A stretch of DNA of 64,000 bases, from assembly GCF_020882245.1 (NCBI RefSeq), contig NC_083597.1, forward strand, positions 89,692,152 to 89,756,151, in the 5' to 3' direction. Both the position numbers and the translations under genes were made by a program. The notes below the pieces were generated by a model that did not search any database, was not told where the DNA came from, and saw only the letters and a list, made by a program, of their open reading frames with translations. Shown piece after piece: positions 1 to 13,900 of the stretch; position 1 is the first letter of the stretch, and every line of letters begins with the position of its first letter. Origin of the DNA: Rhopalosiphum padi. Taxonomy: Eukaryota; Arthropoda; Insecta; Hemiptera; Aphididae.

Positions 1-3000
1 AAAGTCACTTTAAAATAACAAGCCATTATATTATATATTAAAAAAAATGAAACTTTTTCAATTGATAATTACTTTATTTGTAAAACTCGATATGGTTTAT
101 TTGTAATAAATCTATAACTAAACAAATATAATATATATATATATATATATATAGGTTTACGTATGTGGTTTATTATACTTGAAAATACAATACTTAGAAA
201 TCTTTGCAAATACTAGCACATGAGAAACAACAATGATCTATTAAACATACATCAGTTTTCCATCATAGACTTTTCTATCACTAAATCAGATATCATTCTT
301 ATAACGGTGTTGCTGGTCTCACATTTGTTTTGCAACGTTCATTTTCATCTGTTTTGTGCTTGCTTAGTCATGACCATGAGTTTATTCTGTCGTTATATTT
401 TTTTTTCGTTTCGTCTATATAACGTTGTTAAACATTATTTAACAACATTTTAGCCTACTTTTCTAGTATTAAATCATCGTGGTCGGTCCATCACCAGGAC
501 AATGACACGACAAAATGTTCTATTATTCTATATTTTTTTTTGTATAAACATTTTTTGGATATAAAAATATATCAATGCGAAAAATATAAATATCATAATT
601 TTAAGTTTGTATTTCCATCTTTTCTAAAAAAAAAAAAAATTACAATAATAAAAATATATTTATGCGCTAAAAATAAACGATTAAACTTATACTAACTTGC
701 ATTTCGGGTTTTATACTCGTACGTATTTTTGTCTAGAAAATCACTATTTTAATTTTATATCATTGTCCAAGTATTTCATAATATATTTTACAGTTTACAC
801 CGTGTTAAAAATGTACTTACACGTAATCTAATTATAACGATTATATTTTTAAATCATCTGCAAAATTGTTTTTTAACAGTTTTTTACAAGCCAATTAATA
901 TTATCTTTAAAATAATCGGTACAATACAAATATACGTTGGTGTTGATTATGTGAACTTGAAAGCGCTATCTTCTTCACCGTATAGAATTGAACTCTGCGT
1001 TCACGCTCGAAAGTGTGTTATGTATTTGTTGATGATACCATCCAATTCGGACAGTGCCCGGTAGACCATGAAGGCCACTGTTATAAGCAGATGTTTTTGC
1101 TGAAAGGAAAACGTATCTACATCGTCATAATCGTCATAATAATAATTACTAGACAATTATATTATATGCATTCTAAATGCGTTTTGAACCGTAGAACAAC
1201 GGTAAATGGAAGGGAGTGAACGAATTCTATTAGGTCGTATTTCCCCCCTAAAATTTGATTGATGAGACTAATGAAACAATTCACGAACGTAGTTTATATT
1301 TGTGATTAGTCATCTGATAGATCGATACCTATCTGTCTACAATTCTACGTTTAATTTTTTTGTAAAACTATAAATTTGCAAACTAAAATAAAATAAGAAG
1401 ATTGTTTAGAACTTTTTATGGCCTTTTAAATAATAATAACTAATTTAGTAAATGTATAAGTACTTAATATATACTTTTAATGACTTAATATTATTATTAT
1501 TTATAAATATATTAAAACGCATAAGTTAAAATTAATATAGGTTTAAATTTAAATGTTCAAGTATACCTATTATAGTACCTATTTAAGAGATTTATGATAA
1601 AAATATATAACCACGGTATACACTAAAAACTTATTAGTAATGAATAATAACCAAAAACTCTATAGTCATAAAAAATTTCCTTATTTTTTAGTATAACAAT
1701 ATAACAATAAACGTTAACCAAAATCAAACACATCTGCCGCATGAGTAAACACAAATCGCAAAACTCGCTAGAATCTACCCTATAGCATACGTGCTCGTTT
1801 AATTTTGATAAAGGTTCTAAGGGTATACATGTTGTTAAATATTTTATTCGTAATTACTATGTCGGGAATGACTTTTGAGATTCTTTTTCGCTCTCGAGAG
1901 TGGGAGGGTTGTGTTTGAGTTATTAATTTTTTTTTTTTTGTATTCACATTCCTCTCCAAAATAAAAACCCACCCACCACCCTTAGGGTACAATTAAGATT
2001 CCTGGGTGACTGTGAGCGAGGGCCTAACAAAAAGGGCGGAATCTCAATTCATGTTGAACAGAAAAAAAACTTCAACACACGCAGCATGGCTGAAGTGGAT
2101 GTCAAAAAATGAATACCGGCGGTTCAATTTTAATTGTGGCAGCGGGGGTTATTTGGAAAGTTTTAATTTCGAACCACTATAAAAGTCAAAAAGATTATCA
2201 TTATTATTGTTTTCACAATTAAATATTCATCCTGTGTTTTTGGATGACAACTTTATTGTAATGGGCAGGGGTGACATTTAAAAGATGGCCCGTCACACTA
2301 ATCATTTCGGAGATCATATGAAATTATTTTAACAATACCCAAAACCCACTACCGTTGACATTATAGTATACCTTTTAACTATTTATCATTTTGTTCATGT
2401 TTTAAATATGACTATTATATAGTATCATTGAGTTTAATATGATGATAAAAATCTGAAGACTACATATTTTATACAAATATATTTTGAAGTTTACACTGTG
2501 TATACCTTAACCCTGTGTACTCTTAACTATTTAATTTCTAACGTATTAATTTAAGTCGTTTTTGTAGATATCATACAAATATTTTTTATTTAGTATGCAA
2601 CCTATGTTTTGCTTATTGGTTGAATTATTTTCATCATAAAGAATGATGAATAACTTTAATATTTCAATATGTATGTATATTATATTTAGGTTTGTATTTT
2701 GAAATGAAAATTGTACTAACTGAATAATATTAAAATAGGGTCAGCATCTGCTGTAATTCGAGTATCACAATGTTTTATCGAATCGCACATCCGGCCTAGT
2801 TTTACCACCTTAAATTTAATTCGCCAATTTCTTCTTCCACAAACGATTTGAGTCGTGTTTAATGGTAGGTGTTATAGATAATGCGAGGAAATCTCATTAT
2901 ATTAAGTTTTACGCTGCAGATGATGATATCATGACGTTTCCGAGGAAAACGTAAAACGCTTTAAAACTGGTATTGGTATAGTTTTATGTTCGGAATAACC

Positions 3001-3100
3001 TTGTTTTAAGTAACATTGGAGTCGTATGTAGTTAGGTATCCATTGCGTGTAATTATAGTCGTCCGATCTACCGATAGCTGGTTTTGATATTATTTTTTTG
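1..3100. other. AT-rich non-coding sequence upstream of ed
   Basis: No convincing exon is seen. The stretch has a TA microsatellite at about 131-153 and many short A or T runs. It is probably intergenic DNA or part of a long first intron of ed. Confidence 0.5.
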
Positions 3101-5650
3101 GCGCCCGCGGCCCAAGTCGTAAAATAAACCCCAACATTAGATGACGACGACGATGATGATGCGGCGTTTGAATTTCTCGGAAACCAAACAATGCACCGTC
3201 GTAGTGGGGGCGGGCACACGAATAACAATAATTATCAATCCGTTTTGGTCATTTCATTACCGTCGGGGGTTGTTGTTAAAATAAAGACGGAGAGAGAGTA
3301 AAAAAGCGCGAGGAGGTGGCACGAAGAACTGCTGTCGTGGTGCTCAACAGGTGCTCGTCGTGTCATCGTCGTTATCGCGCGGGCTGGCGGCGGCATGGGC
3401 GGCGGGCGTGAAACCGACTGGCCGCGCGTCGAAATAACCGCCCGGACAGATGTTTTTACCGCGTTGCCGCCACCTGCCCTTCCGCGCCGCGCCGGTCCGA
3501 CCCGCGGGCCATCGGCGGTGGCGGCTCTGATTAATCGTGATGACCTCGAAAATCGTTACGAGAAAATATAGAAGAAGGTTCGGTCTACCTACATATATAT
3601 ACCTATATATATTACACATTATCGACACCGAATCTAGGTAATATTATATTGTGGAAGACGATTTTTTATTTACTGCCTAGCCATACCTTATCCCGGAGAC
3701 TCGACGAACCTATACAAACCGAACAAAGGAAAAACCAAAAGAATCGGCGCGAAGAGTACACAACTCATTACACGTTACACTAAATCATTATACATATATA
3801 TATATATGGGTATAGGCCCCGGAGAAGCGCCGGCACCGTACGGATAATGCGATACGAACACGATAATAACGCGTGTGACGACGGTCGGGGGAGAAAATGT
3901 TAATTAATTATTATACTGCGAGGAAATCGCGTGGACGGCGGTAAAAGCCACGAAAGAAATCCGCCGCCGCCGACAAGAGTGATATGATATCATTCGGTCC
4001 GTGCGAAAAACCATCATCTGTACCGCATAATATTATTTAGTAGTGCACATTATTTTTTTTTTTTTTTTATATATAAATATTAAGGCATTCCTAGCTGGAA
4101 AAGCTATTTAAGCCTATTGATAATATACATACAATTTTCTTTTTACATAAGTGCGATAATAGTGCTAATATTAAGTTTGAAGATATAATTAAATAATAAA
4201 TATTAAATAAGATAAAATATTAGTATTAAATATAGGTTAAAACTAGAATTTTTCTGGCTTGATGTATACGATGTGGCAGTGATTGGTGGTAGGTCATTTA
4301 ATTCGGTCGTGGGGTCTTCCTCTCTTGAGACGGCGAATTTTTGGTGGTCTTTCGACTAATATACATTATGCGTGCACGTCGCGGGTCGGAAAACGTACAA
4401 ATATTATTATTGTGTGCGCGTCCGCGTGCAGCCGTACGCGCGTTATATACCCAAGTATTATTATTGTTATTGCGCTCGTACAAATGTTGTCGCGTATTGA
4501 CGTAAAACACACTCGCGTAGTCGCGTGTAACCTTTGTGACATTCATCCCCCCACGAGGGTGTTTTCGCCGATGGGGCGCGGGTGAAGTGGCCTTTGTAGC
4601 CTCCGCGCACGCCGGTTCCTCCCCCCTCGCGATGCGGTATAATAATATATAATATTTCATATGCGCGTCCGCCGACACGAGACAAACCGTATTATAATGC
4701 ATTATATTGAAATAATAATTCGTAGTGGCTTACGCGCGCACAGCACCAACGACCGCTGTATATAATATTATATTATTTATTATAGCACATAGGTATAATA
4801 TAATAATATCAAAACCACACTCCACCCGTCGTCCGTCGCACATCGACCGCGGTAACCCTTTTTGTTGCGGTGACGGCTACCACTATAATACGTTATTCCA
4901 GTTGTTGTGCGTGCGTGTCTCTCGTTATACGCGTAGTAGGGTACCTGTTGTCCTTTTCTCGTTCACATGTGCTCCGCCGCCGAAGAATGTGTCATCGCCT
5001 CATTATCGCCGTCGTCCCCGTCGGTCCGTCCACTGCGTTAACCATATATGTATATATATCTACCGACTTGTGATAATAATAATTTGTATTATATTCACAG
5101 TGTTTGTCAGTGTATGTGTATGTGTGTGTGTGTGTGTGCGTGTAATGACGAATTCGTAATGGCAGCCGTGTGAAGACGATTCCGTTTCGTTCGAAGAAGA
5201 CGTTCACACGTCCTATGCTATACCGGTACGCTGCACGCGCATACTATGTGTTTGTGTGTACGCCACCGTAGCTGATTTGGTTACCTTCGTCTATTATGAA
5301 TAACAATGAGCTTAAGAAATCGACTATCGGACACACGAAAATTACGCGTACACGATAATAATATATAACGCGTATTCGATGCGTTTCGAAACATCGAGTA
5401 AAACGTTAAGTCCACCGAAATACGGTTCTGATCGAAAAAAAATTGATCGCGCAATATACCGTCTTATGAACACACCGCCGCCGCCGCCGTTCATTATGCC
5501 CACGCGTACGGAACGATCACCGCCGTATGCTGCGGTTCGTAGGTTCAACGTCGCGAGCATCTTTTGTGTTTTTTACTGGGTTCGATTTATGCGGGATTCC
5601 TGGATTTAAATCACAATCGCCGCTAATTGCCACGTTTTATCCTCTCTGCG
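3100..5650. promoter_or_regulatory. CpG-rich, GC-elevated block upstream of ed; possible promoter or first-exon region
   Basis: Compared with the AT-rich flanks, this block has many CpG dinucleotides, CGCCG clusters (3380-3510, 3960, 4975-5030, 5475-5500) and a (TG)n run near 5111-5140. The open frames here have low-complexity Arg/Pro/Thr-rich translations in several overlapping frames and no recognisable domain, so I treat them as chance ORFs. A promoter or 5' UTR exon of ed or of an unseen neighbour is an inference from composition only. Confidence 0.3.
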
Positions 5651-7616
5651 TTGATGACATTATTGTTATCCGCGTCTACTATTCGTCCTACGTCGCTTCT
5701 AATTTGAATGATATATTTTATGGTTATTATTTCTCTTCTCGGCCCAACTCTTTCTTACTACAAACCGATCGTTGTCGTTTACTGCCAGTCAAATTCGTCG
5801 TTGTGTAGTCCCACATGCCACGGTCGTTTATCTTCTTCATTTTACTTTTGCATACATAATTATAACATATTATTCTTTATTTATATATTATAATGTACGT
5901 ACGTTGAATGACGTATTGCCGTGTTGGTCATCATAACAATACCGGCAAGATTTCTTTAACAGAAAATCCATAAAACAATATTATTTATTTAAAATTCGAC
6001 CTGCAACTATACAGCGTATAATATTTATAAATCGTTACTTTTATTTTTAATATTTTCTAGGCACGACGTGTTTAGAATAATTTTACTTCGTCTTAACGAA
6101 TATTTTAGTGTCTACTTACATTTAAATAAAATAACGTTTTTTGTTTTCATATTGCTATTCAATGAAATGAAAAACGAAGTGAAATGAGTACTTATTTTAG
6201 ATGAATTATGTGTTTTTCTCGGACTATTATTTGGCATCATGCAATACGTATAGTAGCGCACTATTGGTTGTATGTTTTGTGGGGAGAGGGCTGTTTGTAA
6301 ATAATTAAAACTGTGCCCTTTTCCCTTAGTTGGTAATGGATGGTTCTTCTAAAGTCTGTGACAGCTTGTGTATACACGCATGTTAGGGTTATAAGAACAC
6401 AAAAAGGGTATTTTTTCCTACCAAAGAGCTGTTAGCGTGCGATTGCGAAACAAAACTGTATCTAAATTATACGGTTGATGGTTGAACTCGTCTGGAACGA
6501 ACGATAGTTTTCTTAAAAATAATTTAAAATATTCAAATGGAATATAATAAACTGTTGTGATTTTTTCCGACAAATGTTAGTTTAATGCTTCAATCGAGAC
6601 AGATCGTTTATAAGTAATGGAAAATGATGTATTTACAGTTCCCACTGTAATTCCATTACCTACAACGAAAAAAAAACCACGATACCATCAATGCATCGTT
6701 GTCTGTTCATCATAATATATAATCATTAAACCGATAAATTTCCCGGTTCATCGACAGTTTCGTCTCACCGTGTCCAGTCAACGATAACTAAATTTTCTGT
6801 CTTATCCCCCTTGCCGTAGTTCCATGTACATAATTACGTCTGGCCATCCCCGAGTGGGCATCACTCGTTTGCAGTATTTGCCCGCAATATACGTGCCTAT
6901 AGTTACCTACATACACATTTAATGAACAAACCATTCGTCTTTAAAATAATTTGAATTAATACGCTATAAGTTTTGATCAAGCTTATTAATATAATAGATA
7001 AATACACGACTGTCTGAAGTCCACACTCCTCTTATTTACTGTTTGTCGTACCAATGAAATAGGTTTGGTTTTATTATTAATTAATTTATTCGGGTAAAAT
7101 ACTCGCAAAACTCCATTAGTGAACGTTCTACGGTGGTTGCAAATTAAGTATATAAAATCGTAACCATTGGCTGACTGGTATTAAACAAGCAATTTCGTCG
7201 GGCATTACATGCGCGTATTACCTACGTACCACATTCCAAAACGACGACACTCATTTCTCTTGATTACCATTTAATGTGCCGGCCGGCCGTTTGTCAGAAT
7301 GATGCCTGTAGCTTACATTCGGGTTTTGAGCGCCCCCCCCCCCCCTCAACGGGTACAGTATAGTCGGTGAATTTTTTATCTCCTACTAAACGCTCGCGTA
7401 AGACTCACGTTGCGTTTGCGGGACCCGCCTAGTGGGAGACTAACAATGATTTGTGTAATTGTTTTACACGATAATTTAAACAAAAAATTACCAACACTTG
7501 CACACCGGCATATATATTATTTTAATATGGTTACACATTTAAAGTGTATACTATAATATTATGGTTGATACATATATACAGCTTTACTTATGGAGTCTTT
7601 ATTATTTTGTCTACAG
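5651..7616. other. Non-coding sequence before the first recognised ed exon
   Basis: AT-rich sequence with a 13-base C run at 7333-7345. The last 30 bases carry a pyrimidine tract and the acceptor ctacag at 7611-7616. No signal-peptide exon could be supported here. Confidence 0.5.
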
Positions 7617-10600
7617 GATGGTCGTGCCTGGGACAAGAAGGACTGACCGACACCAGAGAAGGCGAAGATATATCACTAAAATGTCGATTTAACGGACAAT
7701 TGCCGTCAACCGTTGCAGATACCCAATATTATTGGCTTAGGACTAACAAGCACAACCAAGACAATGTGGCTATTAAATCGACTCCGTTGGAAGGCAACTA
7801 TAAGTAAGTAGCAAACTTAAGAGCTTACTAGAATAATATAGGTACTGTTATTTTAATAAAAAATATCAAACTATTGAAATTTTATATTTTTAAAAAAAAT
7901 ATTAGTATATTAATTGAACTTTATACTTAATGAATTTTTTACGTTATAAATTATATTTAATTATTTATATTTTTTAGACTCGACTTCCGTCCAGAACTAG
8001 GAATTTACGATTTGCTAATTTCCAACTCGACGTATGAGAGGGATAACGGAAAGTTCGAATGCCGATTGAAGGAAGCTGGTACTGGCCGAGAAATCCATTC
8101 ACAGAGTTTCCAAATCACCGTATTAACACCACCTAGTCCACCACGTATCTCACCCGGAACTAATCCTGTGGCTACTGAAGGACGTGCGTTAGAGTTGTCT
8201 TGCACAAGTTCTGGTGGCAGTCCTGAACCTATTGTCAGATGGTATCGTGAAGGTGTTCGTGATCCCATAGAATCTGTGACACGAAGTGGTACTAGCGCCA
8301 AGGAATCCATGACATCAGCTGTATTGCAAGTGACACCAAGTCGTGAAGATGATGGTGCAGTGTATCGGTGCGTGGTGTGGAACAGGGCTATGGTCGAAGG
8401 CACAAAGTTCGAAACTAGGACCACACTGAGTGTAAACTGTAAGTACTTGTACTATCTATAGAGTTTTTAAGATCTAAAAATAAATTCTAGGGTGTTCAGG
8501 ACGAACGAAAAGCACGTGGCTTCTTAATTTCTGAAAATAGTTTAATGTATCGATTTCATGCCGATGTACAAACATATGTTTGAATGTAACACCCACACTG
8601 CATTGCCGGCCCTTTTAAAATATGTGACGATAGATTTATTCGACGTCTTATTTAAAGATTAAACTAATACCGCTAGATGGTTGGTATTGGTTTATTGACT
8701 GTTCCTAATATAGATGGAGCAACAAAATCTCTCCGACTAATCATTGTCAGTGTTTATAAATCAAAGCGTAGTATCGTTATATAAATACCTAGCGATATTT
8801 CTTAAATGACCCACTGTTTTTAGTACCTATAATATTTCGAACGATTTGTCTTCCAAAATATTATAGAAATAATAACAATATTATTATTATATTATACTGT
8901 TTCATATTTTTCTGTTATCTTGATTTTTGTGACAAGTATTTTATATCTCTATAACTTTTCCACGCAAAATCAATTATAATCGGCCTGTGTTAAACGTGTT
9001 TGCGTGTACCAAAAACTCGCCTATGACGTGTCCTCTTAACGGTCGAATTTACGGTTTCAGACTACCCTCGCGTCCAGATCGGACCGGAGAACCCACTGCG
9101 AGTGGAACGCGACGAGTCCATCACACTGCAATGTAACGTGGACGCCAAGCCGCGCGTCAACAACGTACGGTGGATGCGCGACGACCGTTTCATAGCCACG
9201 TCTTTCACGCACGTCATCCAAAAAGTGACGACCCAGGACGCGGGCACGTACACGTGCATGGCCGACAACGGGCTGGGACAGACTCGCGAGGCAGAGCTGG
9301 TGTTGGACGTACAGTACCCGCCCATGGTAACGGTGGACGTGGGCCCGGGAGCGGCCAGGCAACGCGAGGCCGAAGAGGGCGACGGCATCACCATCCAGTG
9401 CAACGTTTCCGCCAACCCCGCGCCGATATCCATCGAGTGGATCCGGGACGGGCGTCCCGACTTCCGGCAATCCGGTGACGTGCTCCGCATACCCAAAGTG
9501 ACGGCTGACTCCGGTGGCGTGTACACGTGCCGCGCCATCAACATACTGTACACGTCGTCGTTGTCCCGGCAGCGCATCAACCGCATCGGAAACGCGTCCC
9601 TCACGCTGCTCGTCCGACACCGTCCCGGCGTGGCCCGCATCACCCCCCGACCGGCCCGTGGCCACCGAGGGCACCGGCGTGACGCTCACGTGTTCGGCGT
9701 CCCCGCCCGGCTGGCCCACTCCGCAGTACAAGTGGTGGCGCGAGTTCGATTCCGCCGACCCGTCCACCAGCGCCACGATACTGTCCACCGGCCCGAAATA
9801 CACCATTCCGTCAGTGCACCTGGGCAGCGAGGGCCGGTACAGGTGTCAGGCGATCAACGAGATGGGCTCGGGCGACGCGTCTTCGGTGTTGCTCACAGTC
9901 CACCACGCCCCGAAGTTCGTCACTAAGCTGCAGCCGCACGTCACCAGGCGCGCGTCGGACATCGGCTTCTCGGCCATTTGCGCTGCGCAGGGAAAACCCA
10001 AACCCGCGGTCACTTGGTACAAGGACGGCAAAGAAGTGCTACCCGATTGGTTCGACGTGAGCACCGACGAAACGGACAGCAGCAACGGAGTGACCACTGT
10101 GCACAGTACGCTCAAGTTCCACGGCAAGGAGAGACCTCGAGGCAACCAGCTGGTGCCGTCGGACCGTGGGGTGTATTCCTGCGCGTTCGAAAACGACGTT
10201 AAGAAAGTCGAGTCCAGCATGCTCCTCAGGATCGAACGTAAGTTGTACCTTTATTTATCGGACGGCGTGTGTACCTTTGGAATTTACTGTTGTATTCTAA
10301 TTATTGATTTTTGCCCTCGATACAGATGAACCTATCGTACTCCACCAATTCAACAAAGTAGCCAGTGATTTGTACGAGACTGCCGAAGTTATTTGTCGGG
10401 TGCAATCGTATCCTCGACCGGAATTCCAGTGGAGTTACAATAACCACATGGCTCCTCTGTTGGCCGGCAGCGATGGTCACTACGAAATAAACACGACCAT
10501 AAACGAAAGCGGTGGTGACATTTACACTAGCGTATTGCAAGTATCCAACCTCCGAGAGACGGATTATGGCGATTACAGTTGTCGTGTAGCCAACACTTTG

Positions 10601-10941
10601 GGAAGCGTTAAGCCCACAATTAAGCTGCAGCCTAAAGGACCACCTGACCATCCAGAAAACGTAACAGCTTTAGATATTGGACACAACAATGTCGTGTTAC
10701 AGTGGAACAGTGGATTCAACGGCGGTGTTCTCAGCACCAAACACTTTGTAAGCTACAAAAAGGTTTCCGTAGACGAAAACGAATTCGACAATGATTGTTA
10801 CTCAGTCAAGAGATCCAATCAGCCAGAAAGATGGCAAGAGTTTGATTGCCAAACCAAAAACCCCTGCAACGTGACTAGCTTGGAACAACATCAAAGTTAC
10901 TTATTCAAGGTAAATATTGCTTAATAGATATACAACGTAAA

Positions 10942-10972
<31 letters not shown>

Positions 10973-13900
10973 AACATATAAATAAACTTATGAGTTGGGT
11001 AAATAAAGACATCATGGTTGAACAAATGTATAACTAAGAGATAGGTATAGTGAAAGAAACTGATTATCGGCGAAATCAAACGAAACCGAGTTCACGTCAT
11101 AAATAATTATGCTTTTGAGATAATTTTTAAGCTTATTATTTTAATTGCATATCGTGTAATAAAATATATAATAATATTATGTTACTTTTGGTTTTATATA
11201 CATAGTAGACTATAATAATTAAATATATAGAATTGAATATGAAACCCAATTTAAATTTTAATTTATTTCCAGGTAAAAGCTTACAATGCTAAAGGGCATA
11301 GCGAATATTCGCAAGAGACCGTAGCTATGACTAAAGTGGATCGTATACCAGCGCCTCAACGTGTAACATTTGATCCTGAATCTCATGCATTAACTATCAA
11401 CATCGGCGCAACTTGTTTACAACTGGTAAGATTTAACTTGTATACTGAAATTTTAATTTTTGTCATTTTATAGTTTGGAAAAAGTTTAAACCAAGTGTCG
11501 TAAAAATGTTTATTACTCTTTGTCAATATATTTTTATCTAATTTTTATTCGCATTCATTTTGAAAGTAAAATAAGTTACATTAAAAGGATTACAAACGCT
11601 TTGTTTCAAGAAATTCATTTTAAGCAATAGATATGAGGATTAAATGTATATGTACATTGTACACTATACATATCCAAATATAATGTGTAACTTACGAGTA
11701 CACCGTTGAGTATGACAATGCTTTTTTTCGCTAAAAGTTTTTTCTTTTTGTCCATAATTGTTTTCTAGCTTATCTATTTATCAAATAAGATTTCTGAAAC
11801 GGATTTAAATTTGTTAACAACTTTACTTTATACAGATTACATATTCCTTATTCCTCTTTCAAATATATCTTAAATTTCAATATTTAGCCGAGAAATATTT
11901 ATGCATTTTCATTTTAAATAATACTACAAAAAAAAAGTTGAAAAAGTAAAAAAAAAAAAAAAGGATAAAGTATTATAGTAAAGTTATTGGAAAATTCAAA
12001 TCTGTTTTCAAAATTGTACTATGGAATAACTTACTACAATAAACAAAACAAAATCGGTACTTTAGACATACATAAATGTCATATTAATAAGAGCCACATT
12101 AATCATATTTTACAAGTTCTGTACTCGATAGCAGTTATTGAAACAAATTGATAGTTTAAAAATAAAATAAAAAATTTAAATCTTAAAAATTATTTTAATT
12201 ATTTTAGAATGTTTCTATAATTTTTATAAAAATACTTTTATTTATAAATTGTTTTGTTGTCTTCTTAAATTTAAATTATTATTATTTAAAATAAGTTAAT
12301 TTTTTTTTTTTTTATTAGGTCGGTGTTGTTGAAGCATCTATGGGAGGTGCTCGTGAAGATTGGCACTTGATTGAAACTTTGCCACTGGCAGTTAGTGGCA
12401 GCACATCTACACATCGTGAAGCTACCATACTGTCTTTAGTTTCACGTCGCCAAAGCACTGGCGCTCGTTCATTAGATGAAGATGATCTAAACTTAATTTC
12501 GGGTAGTGAAGATGAAGATCTAATTGATAAACCTGCAGATGATGTCCGCATTAGAGTCCGACTGTGTCTTCGGTCTAGTCAGACCACATGTGGTGATTAC
12601 ACAGAAGCTGAAAGTAAGTAATCTTAATAAAAAAACACTACTAGTCAATAAGTTATTTAAGAATGAAAATATTAATTATTATTTTCTTTTTAGTTGGTGC
12701 AAATTTTGTAAAAGAACAACAAGCGATGGCTACTCCCACGTTAATTGCTCTGGTCATATCATGCGCTGTTTTCATTCTATTTGTAGCACTTTTGTTTATT
12801 TTCTGTCGTTGCAAGCGCAAAACAGCCAAGAAAACTACAGGCAAAGAATATGAAATGGATTCTTCGACGTAAGTTCTCTAAACCATTTCTTTCCCTACTA
12901 TTGTAATTAAACCTAGTTTTAGTTTTTAACTAATACAATGTATATTCAATGGGTTACTAACATTTTAACACTCATTTACTTTTATTAAATGCTTTAATTT
13001 GAAATTCAAAGAAATTTAAATTTAAATTGAATTTTAACATTTTCAAATTATCTTGTATCAGAGTATTCAGAGTAGATTTCTACAATATAGTTACTGAACT
13101 TATAATTAGGTTTTTACAAGATTAATATAGTGCATACTGCATAATAATTTATTATAATAAATGTATTTACAATTATTTTAGTATTTAATAATTCAATATA
13201 CAAATATATTTAGAATAGTTTGATTCAGTTTTTAAAAAATATTTATTTTTGTACTTGCAATAATATATTATATAACTCTTAGTTTTAAATGATATTGATG
13301 TTAATGTCTAATGAACTAATCTTAGTAGTATAATATAACTTGAAATTAAATTTGTTATACCTTCTTTGTAAACCACTATTATTCATATTTTACATTATTC
13401 TTTCTATGATTACACGCTACATTTGGCGTTTTTGTAATTGGTGAGTATAATAAATTTTTGGCCATTTGCCATTCACATTTAGGTTAGACAATGCTTCTTA
13501 GATTTTTTTTTTTATTCTTAGATTTTAGTGTTACATTTTTTGGTGCTTTTGAATGATATCAGTTAATATTAAAAATCTGTTGGTTATTTTTTTTTCATAT
13601 AATATTTTTTTTTTCAGCGTTCACCCTAGTATTATACATGGACCCCCACCCTACACTGAACCTGGCCTTGACAACAAAGCATTACAGCAGTCTGTAGATC
13701 TAGTTCACGATGTTACTAAGAATGGTGTGTATGGATCCCAAAACGACTACAACACTTATCACACGGGCAACGGATTGCGTCCGAATGGTGAATGTAAGCT
13801 TTATTAAATAATGACTAAATGGATGTGTGTGAGACTTTTTAAAACAGTAATGAATGACAATTTGGAATTGAAAGATTTTTGATACAAACAAAGAATATGT

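Noticed and set aside
4283..5609. Several overlapping ORFs of 70-144 codons on both strands
   Set aside because: They overlap in many frames in a CpG-rich block, have low-complexity translations and no domain; a likely by-product of few stop codons.
5527..5808. Possible echinoid signal-peptide exon (MLRFVGSTSRASFVFF)
   Set aside because: The hydrophobic stretch is weak and no donor with the needed phase (one leftover base) was clear.
9057..9806. Long minus-strand ORFs across echinoid exon 3
   Set aside because: Antisense shadows of a GC-rich exon; the Ig signature is on the plus strand.
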